Assembly: GCF_013839425.1 (NCBI RefSeq)
Contig: NZ_JACDNP010000010.1
Span: 1-64,000, forward strand
Direction: 5' to 3'
Origin: Halorhabdus salina
Lineage (GTDB): Archaea > Halobacteriota > Halobacteria > Halobacteriales > Haloarculaceae
Length of the DNA stretch: 64,000 bases
How positions within the stretch are numbered: position 1 is the first letter of the stretch; the number at the start of each line of letters is the position of its first letter. The translations under genes and the position numbers were made by a program. Under the pieces are notes generated by a model, which saw nothing but the letters and a program-made list of their open reading frames with translations, was not told where the DNA came from and ran no database searches. This document shows, in pieces, positions 39,276-48,289 of the stretch.

Positions 39276-40487
39276 ATGGCTCATAGTCACGGAGCCGGGT
39301 TCCAGTCGGTGACGCGACTTGCCGACGCCCGCCAGCAACTGCTGGAACTGATCGTGCCACACGACTGGACTGACGCCGTCTCTCCGGACGACGCTATCGG
39401 TCGAGTGCTCGCTGCGTCGGTCGACGCACAACGACCTGTTCCGCACTTCGAGCGTGCGGCAATGGATGGGTACGCTGTCCGGGCTGCCGACACGACGGGC
39501 GCAGCCAGTCGGTCCCCTCGACGGTTGAGGCCCGCCAATGGGGCGCTTTCGGCCGGCGATGCCGTCCGCGTCCATACCGGACAACCGATTCCCGACGGTG
39601 CGGACGCCGTGGTCATGATCGAACACGTCACCGAGCGGGACGAAGATATTGCCGTCGAGACGGCTGTTGGGCCTGGCGAAAACGTTTCCCCGGTTGGTGA
39701 GGATATTCCTTCGGGCCGGGAGTTGTTCGACGCGGGACATCGACTCGGGCCGGCCGACGTCGCGCTTCTCGACGCGACGGGCGTGACCGACGTGCAGACC
39801 AGGGAAGCGCCGACGGTCGGGGTCGTGCCGACTGGCGAAGAACTCGTCGCGGCCGATCCCGACCCGGGCGAAGTTGTCGAGACCAATGGGACGATGGTCG
39901 CCGGACTGGTCGAGCAGTGGGGTGGTCAGGCGACGAAATCCGAGATCGTCACTGACGACGCTGACAGGCTATCCGATGCCATCGCGAGTCGAACCGATCG
40001 AGATCTGCTCGTGACCACCGGTGGCTCTTCCGTGGGCGAACGAGACCTGTTGCCGGCGGTGATCGATTCGATCGGCGAGGTGGTCGTCCACGGTGTCGCG
40101 ATCAAGCCCGGACATCCTGTCGGGTTCGGGACTGTCGATCAGACGCCGGTCTTGGTCCTGCCGGGCTATCCGGTCTCGTGTTACGTCGGTGCCGTACAGC
40201 TACTCCGGCCGGCACTGGCCCGCGCCGCCGGACGCGATCTGCCGTCGATCCATACTTTCGACGCGGAACTGGACCGCAAGATAGTCAGCGAGCCGGGCGT
40301 TCGAACCTTCGCGAGAGTGCGCCGAAGCGAGGACGTCCCTGAGCACATCGAACCGATTCGGGTTGCGGGCGCGAGCGTACTGTCGAGTGTCACTGATGCC
40401 GATGGCTGGGTGGTCGTCCCCGAGTCCGTCGAGGGGTTCCAGGCGGGCGAGACTGTCCCAGTCGAGGACTGGCGGGCTACCCGCTGA
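39276..40487 (+). CDS. moeA: molybdopterin molybdotransferase MoeA
   Basis: 403 residues. Inserts molybdate into adenylylated molybdopterin. Domains I-IV in order: N-terminal substrate region with ERAAMDGYAVRAADTTGA, IPDGADAVVMIEHVTE, the MoaB-like domain with GVVPTGEELV, TNGTMVAGLV and LLVTTGGSSVGERD, then KPGHPVGFGTVDQTPVLVLP and a beta-rich domain IV. A second MoeA fused to another domain is encoded at 41735. Its end overlaps the convergent DUF2061 gene by 11 bases. Confidence 0.95.
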   Translation: MAHSHGAGFQSVTRLADARQQLLELIVPHDWTDAVSPDDAIGRVLAASVDAQRPVPHFERAAMDGYAVRAADTTGAASRSPRRLRPANGALSAGDAVRVHTGQPIPDGADAVVMIEHVTERDEDIAVETAVGPGENVSPVGEDIPSGRELFDAGHRLGPADVALLDATGVTDVQTREAPTVGVVPTGEELVAADPDPGEVVETNGTMVAGLVEQWGGQATKSEIVTDDADRLSDAIASRTDRDLLVTTGGSSVGERDLLPAVIDSIGEVVVHGVAIKPGHPVGFGTVDQTPVLVLPGYPVSCYVGAVQLLRPALARAAGRDLPSIHTFDAELDRKIVSEPGVRTFARVRRSEDVPEHIEPIRVAGASVLSSVTDADGWVVVPESVEGFQAGETVPVEDWRATR

Positions 40488-40722
40488 CGTCCTCAACGCC
40501 CCACGCGATTCGGTCCCAGAGGCGCTCGTACCCGTAATAGGTCCCCGTTTTGACGACGTTCGTGACCAGTCCGATACTGAATGCCTGGTCGAGTTCTCCG
40601 GTCACCGCCAACGCGACGACGATGGTAACGAGGACCATCACCGTCCGGTAGAGCAGCGTCTTCACGAGAGCTCGCGAACGAGCCTGTCGAGCCCGTTTTC
40701 GGAATATTGAGCGGATCGACAT
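40477..40722 (-). CDS. DUF2061 small membrane protein
   Basis: 81 residues from the ATG at 40722. A basic N terminus (RSIFRKRARQARSRALVKTL) is followed by two helices (YRTVMVLVTIVVALAVTGEL and AFSIGLVTNVVKTGTYYGYE) and a WDRIAWG end, the typical DUF2061 pattern of unknown function. The 23 extra upstream codons are unlikely to be translated. Inserted between two Mo-cofactor genes; no obvious role in the pathway. Confidence 0.85.
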   Translation of the reverse strand: MSIRSIFRKRARQARSRALVKTLLYRTVMVLVTIVVALAVTGELDQAFSIGLVTNVVKTGTYYGYERLWDRIAWGVEDVSG

Positions 40723-40803
40723 ACATGGAAGCATTGCCGCTGAGTACTCGAAAGTCTCGATGAACCGATTCTCGGGAACGGGGCGCGGCATCGCTCCCCA
40801 ACG

Positions 40804-41631
40804 CTATCGCTCGTGAGCCCAGAAATCGTCCTCGACGGTCACTTCCTTTTTGAACAGTGGGACCTCGTCTTTCACGCGATCGATGGTGTCCTCAACTGCT
40901 CTGAAGGCCTCGGCCCGATGTCCGGCGAGGACGACCACGTAGACGACATCTGCACCGGCTTCGACGACGCCTGTCCGGTGATTGACTAGCACTTCGAAGA
41001 CGCCCTCCCGGTCGGTCAACTCCTCCCGGATCGTCTCGACGCGCTCGGCGGCGATCTCGTCGTAGCGCTCGAATTCGAGGGATTCCGTCCGGGCGTCGTC
41101 GGGGCCATTTTTCGCACGGACGCGGCCGGTGAAGGTCGCGATCGCACCAGCGTACTCGGCCTGTTCGGATTCAGCGGCTCGCGCGATTAGCGCTGTCAGG
41201 GTCTCGTAGGGGTCGACCCCCTCGATCGCCTGGACGGCCGCCTCTAGGTCCACGCTGTCTGCCGAACTTGCGGACAAGAGTGCCTCGCCGGCGTGCTCTC
41301 GCCCACCGAGTGCGATTGCCGGAAGCGCCGTGTCGCTGTATCCCTCGACGAGCACGTACTCGTAGTCGGGCGCGAGGTCGTCGAGGGTATCCCCGAGCGT
41401 TCGGTCTGTTCCCGTGGCGAACCACGTTCCATCACCCTGGATACCGTAGGTTTCGGTGGCGCCTGCCTCCCGATGGCGTGCGGTGTCGGTTCCGGCGGTG
41501 TCGATATCGGGCGGACACCGTAGGTGCTTGACCGTCGCGACCGGGCCACGGTCGGCGAGTAGCTCGGTCAGGCGCTCGACCAGTGTTGTCTTGCCTGCGT
41601 CGGAGGGGCCAACAATCGAAACCGGTTTCAT
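40804..41631 (-). CDS. fused MobB GTPase and MoaE molybdopterin synthase large subunit
   Basis: 275 residues from the ATG at 41631. Residues 1-140 are MobB-like (P-loop VGPSDAGKTTLVERL, TVKHLRCPPDIDTAGTDTAR, DYEYVLVEGYSD), which helps attach nucleotide to the cofactor. Residues ~150-275 are MoaE (AGAIATFTGRVRAKN, LEFERYDEIAAERV, catalytic-Lys region VKDEVPLFKKEVTVEDDFW), which adds the dithiolene sulfurs with MoaD. The MoaD partner is not in this window. Such fusions are known in haloarchaea. Confidence 0.92.
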   Translation of the reverse strand: MKPVSIVGPSDAGKTTLVERLTELLADRGPVATVKHLRCPPDIDTAGTDTARHREAGATETYGIQGDGTWFATGTDRTLGDTLDDLAPDYEYVLVEGYSDTALPAIALGGREHAGEALLSASSADSVDLEAAVQAIEGVDPYETLTALIARAAESEQAEYAGAIATFTGRVRAKNGPDDARTESLEFERYDEIAAERVETIREELTDREGVFEVLVNHRTGVVEAGADVVYVVVLAGHRAEAFRAVEDTIDRVKDEVPLFKKEVTVEDDFWAHER

Positions 41632-41684
41632 CGTTTCTACTAGAGAGAGCACTCCGCTTGAACCTGCTGGCGAAAGTGTCCGGC

Positions 41685-41696
41685 CGAACGCGTTCA
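41685..41696. promoter_or_regulatory. near-perfect NarO-like box before the MoeA fusion gene
   Basis: CGAACGCGTTCA matches CGAA-N4-TTCG at seven of eight defined bases and ends 38 bases before the ATG at 41735. GCTTTTCGG (41703-41711) may be the TATA region in between. It lies between two divergent Mo-cofactor genes. Confidence 0.4.
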
Positions 41697-41734
41697 CCAG
41701 CGTGCTTTTCGGCGCCCGGGGCCTACGAGATCCT

Positions 41735-43594
41735 ATGACAGAGCGCCAGGAACTGCGCGAACTGGTGGCACCCGAGGACGCGCGCGAGGCGATCGCGGCC
41801 TTCGAGGCCCCTGATCGAGTCGTGACGATCCCGGTCGAGTCCGCGTCCGGTCGCGTGCTCGCCGAACCGATCACAGCGCCGATCGACGTTCCTGGCTTCG
41901 ATCGGGCGGCGATGGACGGCTACGCCGTCCGGGCGACGGACACGACGGGGGCCGGGGAGACACATCTTGTCGAACTCTCCATCAGTGGATCGCTGGCGGC
42001 CGGCCAGCAACCAGCCGGGCATCTCGAGCCGGAAACGGCCATCGAGATCGCCACCGGCGCAGTCCTGCCGCCCGGCGCGGACGCCGTCGTGAAAGTCGAA
42101 CGCACCGAGCGCCGGGGCGAGACCGTCGCCGTCGAGCAGGCCGTCCCACCCGGGACAAACGTCGCGCCCGCGGGCAGTGACGTCGCGGCCGGTGATCGCA
42201 CGCTGAGTGGCGGCACGCGACTCGCGCCGCGAACGCTGGGGCTGCTTTCGGCGATCGGCCGTGAGACTGTCCCTGTCCGTGCCCGCCCGGACGTCGGCGT
42301 CATTTCGACCGGTGCGGAACTCGTCGCTCCCGGCACTGATCTCGATCACGCCGCCGGACAGATCTACGACGTCAACGAAACCACTCTCTCCAGTGCGGTC
42401 CGGGCGGCGGGCGCGAAACCGGTCCCGTATGGCACGGTCGAAGACGACGAGGACGCGATTCGCGAGACGGTACAGCGAGCGGCCGATGCGTGTGATCTCG
42501 TCCTCACCTCCGGGTCGACCAGCGCCGGCAGTGGCGACATGCTGTACCGGATTGTCGCGGAAGACGGCGAACTGTCCGTCCACGGCGTCGCGATCAAGCC
42601 CGGCAAGCCGACGGTCGTGGGCCGGTACGACGGGACGCCGCTTGTCGGCTTGCCTGGCTATCCCGTCTCGGCACTGTCGATTTTCCGGTTGCTGGTCGCG
42701 CCGACGCTCCGCCGGTGGACGGGCACCGATCGCGACACAAAGACTGTCGACGCCCGACTGGCCGTCGAAGAACGGTACGCCGAGGGACGCCACCGCGCGC
42801 TGCCGGTCGGATTGATTCGGGATGGCGCGGATGAACTCCTGGCCTATCCCGTCGACCGGGGCAGCGGCGCGACGACGAGCCTGGCCTATGCCGACGGGGT
42901 CGTCGAAATGGCGGCAGACACCCGTGTGCTTTCGGCCGGCGAAGCTGTCACCGTCGAGCGGTTCTCGACGGCTGATCGACCCCCCGCCCTACTGGCGGTC
43001 GGGGAGTCTGACCCCGGGTTCGCGGCCGCGATCGCCGGGATCGACGCCACCCGTTATCGCACAATCGGGGCCCGCGGCGGTGCCCGCTGGCTCCGGGACG
43101 GCATCGCCGACGTCGCCGTCCTCACCGGCGATACCGACCGCGAGGACGGCCAGACGCTTGCGACCTGGACGCGTGAGTGGGGCCTGGTCCGTTCCGCGGA
43201 CGCTGCCGACGTCGAATCGATCGAGGAGCTAGCTGTCGGGGACTATCGGTTGGTCAATCGCGACCGCGAGTCGGGGCTGCGAGCGGCCTTCGACGCAGTG
43301 ATCGACGAACGGTCTGATCCCGAGGCACTGCGTGACGCGATCGACGGCTACGACGTGGCGGTCCCGGGCGTCGAGAGCCCTGCCCGCCGCGTCGCCCGCG
43401 GTGACGCCGATGTCGGGCTTGGCCTGCGATCGACCGCGAGTGATCTTGGGCTGGCGTTCCTGCCGCTTGGTACCCAGCGCGTGCGTGCCGTCGCAGCGAC
43501 CGATCGAACCGGGAAATCCGGAGTCGCTTCTCTGGTACGGACCCTCGACGATGCTAGTTTCCTTGCCGGCCTGGATGGCTATGCATCCGACTGA
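41735..43594 (+). CDS. MoeA fused to a LysR-type/PBP substrate-binding domain
   Basis: 619 residues. Residues 1-410 are a full MoeA (DVPGFDRAAMDGYAVRATDT, GAVLPPGADAVVKVE, GVISTGAELVAPGTD, TSGSTSAGSGDMLYRI, VGLPGYPVSALSIFR). Residues ~425-619 resemble a periplasmic-binding-protein-type domain (LAVGESDPGFAAAI, IADVAVLTGDTD, RGDADVGLGLRSTASDLGLA, FLPLGTQRVRAVAA). In methanogens and haloarchaea this domain may sense or deliver molybdate/tungstate; inference. Its stop overlaps mobA. Confidence 0.93.
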   Translation: MTERQELRELVAPEDAREAIAAFEAPDRVVTIPVESASGRVLAEPITAPIDVPGFDRAAMDGYAVRATDTTGAGETHLVELSISGSLAAGQQPAGHLEPETAIEIATGAVLPPGADAVVKVERTERRGETVAVEQAVPPGTNVAPAGSDVAAGDRTLSGGTRLAPRTLGLLSAIGRETVPVRARPDVGVISTGAELVAPGTDLDHAAGQIYDVNETTLSSAVRAAGAKPVPYGTVEDDEDAIRETVQRAADACDLVLTSGSTSAGSGDMLYRIVAEDGELSVHGVAIKPGKPTVVGRYDGTPLVGLPGYPVSALSIFRLLVAPTLRRWTGTDRDTKTVDARLAVEERYAEGRHRALPVGLIRDGADELLAYPVDRGSGATTSLAYADGVVEMAADTRVLSAGEAVTVERFSTADRPPALLAVGESDPGFAAAIAGIDATRYRTIGARGGARWLRDGIADVAVLTGDTDREDGQTLATWTREWGLVRSADAADVESIEELAVGDYRLVNRDRESGLRAAFDAVIDERSDPEALRDAIDGYDVAVPGVESPARRVARGDADVGLGLRSTASDLGLAFLPLGTQRVRAVAATDRTGKSGVASLVRTLDDASFLAGLDGYASD

Positions 43595-44234
43595 CGACGC
43601 GACGGCGGTCGTCCTGGCCGGCGGGGAGAGTCGACGCTTCGCCGATGGTCCGAAAGCCCTCGCTGCCGTCGACGGGGAGCCGATGCTCGAACGCGTCGTC
43701 CGGGTGGCTGCATCAATTACTGACGGGACGCCGATCGTCGCCGTTGCCTCGACCGACCAGCGTGAGGGCTATGCCGACGCCCTGGATACAGCCGTGCGGT
43801 TCGTCGTCGACGACGGCGATCGCGCGGGGCCGCTCGCGGGGCTGGAACGTGGCGTCGCTGTCGCTGACTCGGCGTGGCTGCTCGTCCTCGCCTGTGACCT
43901 TCCGCTGGTCGACCCGGGGGTACTCTCGTGGCTTGCGGACCACCATTCCCCGGAAATCGACGCGATCGTCCCGGAGACCGGAGGCGAGACACACCCGCTA
44001 CACGCGTGGTATCGCCGGCCGTCGATGGCCGAGGCGCTCGCCGCCTCACCGGCGACGAAACGCGTCCGGGACATCCTCGATCGACTGGCAGTACGGACGA
44101 TTCCGGCGGCGAAACTCCCGGCCGAATCCGATCTTGCGCGCTCGGTCAGGAACGTCAATACGGTCGCCGAGTTGCGACGCGTCCGACGGACCGTCGAAGA
44201 CGGGCGCGCGGATGATGGGTCGGCCAATCGATAG
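43581..44234 (+). CDS. mobA: molybdenum cofactor guanylyltransferase
   Basis: 217 residues. Attaches GMP to Mo-molybdopterin to give MGD, the form used by NarG. Nucleotidyltransferase motif AVVLAGGESRRFADGPKALA at the N terminus and LVLACDLPLV in the centre with the metal-binding Asp. Start may be the ATG at 43581 or two codons earlier; both overlap the end of the MoeA fusion gene, so the two are co-translated. Confidence 0.92.
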   Translation: MHPTDDATAVVLAGGESRRFADGPKALAAVDGEPMLERVVRVAASITDGTPIVAVASTDQREGYADALDTAVRFVVDDGDRAGPLAGLERGVAVADSAWLLVLACDLPLVDPGVLSWLADHHSPEIDAIVPETGGETHPLHAWYRRPSMAEALAASPATKRVRDILDRLAVRTIPAAKLPAESDLARSVRNVNTVAELRRVRRTVEDGRADDGSANR

Positions 44235-44256
44235 ATCACTGACGCTCACCGACGCC

Positions 44257-44268
44257 GAAGATGTTCGA
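44257..44268. promoter_or_regulatory. NarO-like box before the GluTR-dimerization-like gene
   Basis: CGAAGATGTTCG is a perfect CGAA-N4-TTCG dyad. It ends 31 bases before GTG 44300 and 37 bases before the in-frame GTG at 44306. CTATTAG (44276-44282) is a plausible TATA box between. Confidence 0.6.
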
Positions 44269-44299
44269 TGAAGACTATTAGGCTGTACTGATCCATTGA

Positions 44300-44581
44300 G
44301 TGTCTGTGCAGCGTCACGCGAGCCGAGCCGAACAGGGTGATCCCGATCTGCAGGCTGCTGCCCGCCGTCTCCGCGAGCGGGCAGAGCGTGAGAAGCGGCG
44401 CCAGCTTGCAGTGGCCCGCCGGGACGTCGATGACCGCCACCACGAGGCCCTCGAACAACTGGCCGACCAACTCGTTGCGAGTCTGCTTTCCCGGCCCCAG
44501 GCAGCGCTGGCGCTGGCCAGCGAGCGTGGGGACGAGGAACTCGCGGAGACACTGCTTGACCTGTACGATCTGGAATCCTAA
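44300..44581 (+). CDS. stand-alone glutamyl-tRNA-reductase-dimerization-like protein
   Basis: 93 residues (91 from the GTG at 44306, which fits the promoter spacing better). A long basic/acidic helical segment (LRERAEREKRRQLAVARRDV) is followed by LADQLVASLLSRPQAALALA and GDEELAETLLDLYDL. This is the layout of the C-terminal dimerization domain of GluTR (HemA), where the family ends in LVNKLLH.P..LR-type and LRELFGL-type segments. Catalytic and NADPH domains are absent. It may regulate GluTR by mixed dimers; inference. Ends directly against the narO stop. Confidence 0.7.
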   Translation: MSVQRHASRAEQGDPDLQAAARRLRERAEREKRRQLAVARRDVDDRHHEALEQLADQLVASLLSRPQAALALASERGDEELAETLLDLYDLES

Positions 44582-45268
44582 TCAGTCCGCATCGGGATTC
44601 CCTGGCGGGGAGGTCCGGCGCTCGCCGTCGGTTTCGAGACACTCAGCGAGCAGTTTCCGCTGTGCCGCCGCCAGGTGTTCGGTGAACGTCGGCGTCGCAA
44701 TCCCGAGGTCGTCGGCGATCTCCTCGGCGCTCGCTTGCCGTGGGTACTCGAAGTACCCCTTCTCGTAGGCCGTCCGGAGCACTTCCCGTTGGCGGGACGT
44801 CAATTCGTCCGGATCAGTGACCCACAGCGAGCCGGCATCGTTCTCCGGCGGTGCTCTGACCAGTTTCCCCACCTGGACGTCATCGTGGGTTTCCCGTAGC
44901 GCCGAGACGATGGCGCGTATTCCGTCGAGGTTCCGGGCGAGGACCGTCACGAACAAGGTACCGTCGGCGGCCTGGACGTTCCGGACGGTACAGCCCTCTC
45001 GCTCGATACACTCACAGACACAGCCCCGACCGGGTGTGCGCGCCAGTCGGTAAATGGTCCGGCGGTCGTCGCTGAATATAGCTGTCGCGTCGCCGAGAGA
45101 ATCCGGCCGATCGCCGTCTCGGACGGTAAACTCGTCGTGGACGCGCCCCTCAGCGTCCGGGACAGCACTCCGTGAGACCGACGCGATCGGCCCGCACCCC
45201 CGGGAGGCGGCCGCCACGTCACACTGCCGTGGATCCTCGACGACGAGCTCGGCCCGAATTCCCTCCAT
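44582..45268 (-). CDS. narO: NarO-type anaerobic regulator (Cys-rich, HTH_10)
   Basis: 228 residues. The N-terminal half carries Cys at CDVAAASRGCGP and the cluster CVCECIEREGC, which resembles the redox-sensing region of haloarchaeal NarO/DmsR. The C-terminal half is a Bat-type HTH_10 (LTSRQREVLRTAYEKGYFEY, then ASAEEIADDLGIATPTFTEH). NarO in Haloferax activates denitrification genes under anoxia. Here it diverges from the nar operon across a promoter region with a symmetric dyad. DmsR is the alternative name; position next to nar favours NarO. Confidence 0.85.
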   Translation of the reverse strand: MEGIRAELVVEDPRQCDVAAASRGCGPIASVSRSAVPDAEGRVHDEFTVRDGDRPDSLGDATAIFSDDRRTIYRLARTPGRGCVCECIEREGCTVRNVQAADGTLFVTVLARNLDGIRAIVSALRETHDDVQVGKLVRAPPENDAGSLWVTDPDELTSRQREVLRTAYEKGYFEYPRQASAEEIADDLGIATPTFTEHLAAAQRKLLAECLETDGERRTSPPGNPDAD

Positions 45269-45308
45269 TATCTATGTGTACAACCGGACGATCCATATTT
45301 CATTTGGG

Positions 45309-45322
45309 CCGAACTGGTTCGG
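45309..45322. promoter_or_regulatory. NarO-like box between narO and nar
   Basis: CCGAACTGGTTCGG is a perfect palindrome with the CGAA-N4-TTCG core at 45310-45321. Toward nar, TTATAAAC (45340-45347) follows about 20 bases later as TATA box. Toward narO, AAATATGG (45292-45299, minus strand) lies between the box and the narO ATG 42 bases away. One box could serve both promoters. Confidence 0.75.
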
Positions 45323-45339
45323 GGTGGGCCGTCGCTCTC

Positions 45340-45501
45340 TTATAAACAACTGCCCGAACATATTTCACAATATCCTAACATAAAGGCCCTCAGCGTTGAG
45401 GTTCTCCAGCTTTGGGGGTTGGGACATAATCACAAATCGACCGACGTCTCCGCTCTACCGCCGTCGTCCCGAGTGGGAGACATCAGTTCACAGTGATCAA
45501 C
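45340..45501 (+). promoter_or_regulatory. nar operon promoter and long leader
   Basis: The TATA box at 45340-45347 puts the transcription start near 45366, which leaves about 135 bases of untranslated leader, unusual for haloarchaea, where many mRNAs are leaderless. The leader contains a small hairpin CCTCAGCGTTGAGG (45390-45403). No Shine-Dalgarno sequence is apparent before the ATG at 45502. Confidence 0.5.
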
Positions 45502-46077
45502 ATGAGACGGTCCACACTCGTCATCGCGGTGGTGGTGCTCGCCGTTCTCTTGCCGATGTGGTTCGTAGCCGCACACGGCGAGCCCCCGTCAGAAGAGATC
45601 GCGATCGACCAGAGCGTCTCCGAAATCCAGCCCTTAGAGAGCCTGGTCGATACGCCGAACAAACTCTCGCCCAGCCAGGTGGGGGTAATCATCTGGGTCG
45701 TCCTGTTCGCCCTCGTGGGCGTCCTGGCTGCTGCCCACCGGTTCATGAACCGGGCGGTCCGGCGCTCGGATCCAGGAGATTCCCCATCACTTCCAGCACG
45801 GGTCCTTCCCTGGCTCGAGACCGAGAATCGGTGGCTGGTCGCCTACGAGGACGCCCCGGATTCGATCGAAGGGTTGGTCGCCATGGCCGGGTTGACGGTC
45901 CTGTCGATCGTCTTCGCTGCGCTGTTCACCGGTGAATACCTCACCCTGGCGCGAACCCAGTATTTCGGACTGTATGCGACCGGATTGTTCCTCTCGCTGG
46001 CCATGCTCACGGTTGCCTATTACGCCTGGTTCATGCCACATGTTGCTGTAGCCGAACGGAGGGGTCACGGTGAATAA
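45502..46077 (+). CDS. nar operon membrane protein (first gene)
   Basis: 191 residues from the ATG at 45502 (a GTG at 45493 is possible). Signal-anchor helix (MRRSTLVIAVVVLAVLLPMW), an extracytoplasmic segment EPPSEEIAIDQSVSEI, then three more helices (VGVIIWVVLFALVGVLAAAH, LVAMAGLTVLSIVFAALFTG, YFGLYATGLFLSLAMLTVAY). Matches the position of the unnamed first ORF of known haloarchaeal nar operons. Probably an assembly or electron-transfer accessory; its end overlaps narB. Confidence 0.75.
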   Translation: MRRSTLVIAVVVLAVLLPMWFVAAHGEPPSEEIAIDQSVSEIQPLESLVDTPNKLSPSQVGVIIWVVLFALVGVLAAAHRFMNRAVRRSDPGDSPSLPARVLPWLETENRWLVAYEDAPDSIEGLVAMAGLTVLSIVFAALFTGEYLTLARTQYFGLYATGLFLSLAMLTVAYYAWFMPHVAVAERRGHGE

Positions 46078-46696
46078 CGAGTGCCCCTGTGAGGACGACG
46101 GGAATCAGGGACCCGTTCGACCGAGTATTTACACGGACGGCCGGGCGGAGGTCGAACGGCGGGACATCGCCAAACTCCTGGCGACTGCGGGCGGCTTCAG
46201 CGCCCTTGCGAGCCTCGCTGCGCCGCTGGCCGGCCTCCAGCAGGTCTTCCAGCGCACCTACACCGGGCCGATCTACGGTGAGAGCATTCCCCTGGTTGAT
46301 GGGGATGGGAATCGGATCACGCCCGATCGCCTCGAAGCAGGTGAGCAGTTGACGGTCTTCCCCGAGCCCCGGCCCGGAATCGGTGATGCGCCGACGCTAC
46401 TCGTGCGCTTTCCCGAGGCCGAGTATGGCGAGGGGACGGAACTCGCCTACACTGTCGAGGGCTACGCAGCCTACTCGAAGATCTGCACGCACGCGGGGTG
46501 TACCGTCTCGGGCCGTGAGGACGACACGCTCGTCTGCCCGTGTCACTACGGGAAGTTCGACCCGACGAACGGCGCGGCAGTGACAGGGGGGCCGCCACCC
46601 CGAGCGCTGCCCCAGCTCCCGATCACGCTCGCAAGCGACGGCTATCTGATCGCCACGGCCGACTTCGATGGTCACGTCGGCGCGGGGGGTGAGTGA
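46070..46696 (+). CDS. narB: Rieske iron-sulfur protein of the nitrate reductase complex
   Basis: 208 residues from a GTG overlapping the previous gene. A membrane anchor follows a RRD motif ([20 protein letters not shown]). The Rieske domain has both cluster-binding boxes: CTHAGC and CPCHYGKF. Together with the cytochrome b next to it, it forms a bc1-like module that passes electrons from quinol to NarGH outside the membrane, the arrangement described for haloarchaeal nar operons. Coupled to narC by TGATG. Confidence 0.92.
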   Translation: MNNECPCEDDGNQGPVRPSIYTDGRAEVERRDIAKLLATAGGFSALASLAAPLAGLQQVFQRTYTGPIYGESIPLVDGDGNRITPDRLEAGEQLTVFPEPRPGIGDAPTLLVRFPEAEYGEGTELAYTVEGYAAYSKICTHAGCTVSGREDDTLVCPCHYGKFDPTNGAAVTGGPPPRALPQLPITLASDGYLIATADFDGHVGAGGE

Positions 46697-48111
46697 TGTC
46701 CCGGACTCGACGCCTTTATGACTGGTTCGACGATCGCCTCGATCTGGACGACGCCGAGCAATTCCTCGGGAAGGCATTCCCAGCCGAAGACTCGTTCCTG
46801 CTCGGGGAGGTCGCACTGTTCTCGTTCCTGATGCTCGCACTGACTGGGATCTTCCTGGCCTTTTTCTACGAACCCTCGACAGCAGAAATGACCTACGAGG
46901 GCAGCGTCGCCAAGTTCCAGGGCGAGTCCCTGCCGGCGGCCTTCGGGAGCGTCCTCCAACTCACCTACGACGTGCCCTTCGGCATGTTCATCCGCCGGTT
47001 CCACCACTGGGCGGCCCACCTCTTTGTCGCCTCGATCGGCCTGCACATGCTGCGGGTGTTCTTCCACGGGGCCTACCGGAATCCCCGTGAGATCAACTGG
47101 GTCGTCGGCACATTCCTCGCGATCCTGGCGATGGGCGCGGCCTACACCGGTTACGCGCTGCCGTTCGACGAGTTCGCCTCGACGGCGACCGGGATCGGCT
47201 ACAACATCGCCGGCTCGATCCCGATTCTGGGGGATCCGATCGCCGCGATCGTCTTCGGCGGTGACTTCCCCTCCAGTGCGACGATCCCACGGCTGTACTT
47301 CTTACACGTCTTCCTCATTCCGGCGCTGATCGCCGTCGGCCTGGCGGCCCACATGGGACTGCTCGTCCGGCAGAAACACACCGAGGCCGAGCGCGACGGG
47401 GACGTCGAACCGGTCGGTTCGTCGGCGGCAGCCGACGGCGGAGCCACGCGCGACACCGTCGATCGCGAGGACGACAGTGTCGTCGTCGGGCTGCCGGCGT
47501 TCCCCAACCAGGCGGCAGTTAGCGCCGTCGTGTTCTTCCTGACGCTCGCGACCCTCTCGGCGCTCTCCGGGTTCCTGCCCGTCCACAACATCGCCGAGTA
47601 CGGGCCGAACAACCCAGCCGGGACGCCTGCGTTGATCATGCCCGACTGGTTCTTCATGTGGCTGTATGGCTTCCTGAAGGTGCTCCCGTCGTCGCTGGGA
47701 TTCCATTTCGGGCCGATCGAGATCAGCGCGGAGTTTCTCGGTGGGGTCGCCCTGCCGGCGCTGGTCTTCCTGGTCGTGTTCGCCTGGCCGTTCATCGACC
47801 GCCGGCGGGACAGCGTCCACTTCACGGCTGATCCCTTCGAGCGGCCGGTCCAGACGGGCGTCGGTGTCGCCGGCATCGTCTTCGTCATGATCGCCTCGAT
47901 CGCGGGCATGAACAACCTGCTCGCCGAGGCGCTGGGAACTTCGACTGGTGCCGTCAATCTGCCACTCCTGCTCGCGATGATACTTGGACCGATCGCCGCC
48001 TTCGGCATCGTCCACTGGTCGATCAGTCGGGAACGGGGCGGGGACGGCGAACCTGCGCCAGCCGACGCAGACGAGCAGGGAGAGCAGTCGGAGGTGCTCG
48101 AGGATGAGTGA
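46696..48111 (+). CDS. narC: cytochrome b of the nitrate reductase complex
   Basis: 471 residues, about nine transmembrane helices. The first half is cytochrome b6-like with heme-ligand His pairs in [20 protein letters not shown] and [21 protein letters not shown] charged loop (near 235-255) leads to a subunit-IV-like half with [20 protein letters not shown]. It oxidises quinol for the Rieske protein. The tail is acidic. Overlaps the next small gene by eight bases. Confidence 0.92.
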   Translation: MSRTRRLYDWFDDRLDLDDAEQFLGKAFPAEDSFLLGEVALFSFLMLALTGIFLAFFYEPSTAEMTYEGSVAKFQGESLPAAFGSVLQLTYDVPFGMFIRRFHHWAAHLFVASIGLHMLRVFFHGAYRNPREINWVVGTFLAILAMGAAYTGYALPFDEFASTATGIGYNIAGSIPILGDPIAAIVFGGDFPSSATIPRLYFLHVFLIPALIAVGLAAHMGLLVRQKHTEAERDGDVEPVGSSAAADGGATRDTVDREDDSVVVGLPAFPNQAAVSAVVFFLTLATLSALSGFLPVHNIAEYGPNNPAGTPALIMPDWFFMWLYGFLKVLPSSLGFHFGPIEISAEFLGGVALPALVFLVVFAWPFIDRRRDSVHFTADPFERPVQTGVGVAGIVFVMIASIAGMNNLLAEALGTSTGAVNLPLLLAMILGPIAAFGIVHWSISRERGGDGEPAPADADEQGEQSEVLEDE

Positions 48112-48289
48112 TCACCTGCCGGTGCTGTCCGGACGGACGTACCGACGCCTGGATACGGCGAGCAAAATCGGCGGCCTGGCGTTCGTGGCCGCGGCCCTGG
48201 AAGTGGGGCCGACGACCGCCGCCGGGATCGCGCTCGTCGTGATCGGAGCGACACTCGCGACTGCAACCGTCTTCATCGAGAACCAATGA
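48104..48289 (+). CDS. small nar operon membrane protein
   Basis: 61 residues. A basic N terminus ([17 protein letters not shown]) is followed by one or two hydrophobic segments ([11 protein letters not shown] and [20 protein letters not shown]). Lies in the slot between narC and narG occupied by a small ORF in other haloarchaeal nar operons. Overlaps both neighbours, so clearly part of the operon. May be a small subunit or assembly factor. Confidence 0.75.
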   Translation: MSDHLPVLSGRTYRRLDTASKIGGLAFVAAALEVGPTTAAGIALVVIGATLATATVFIENQ

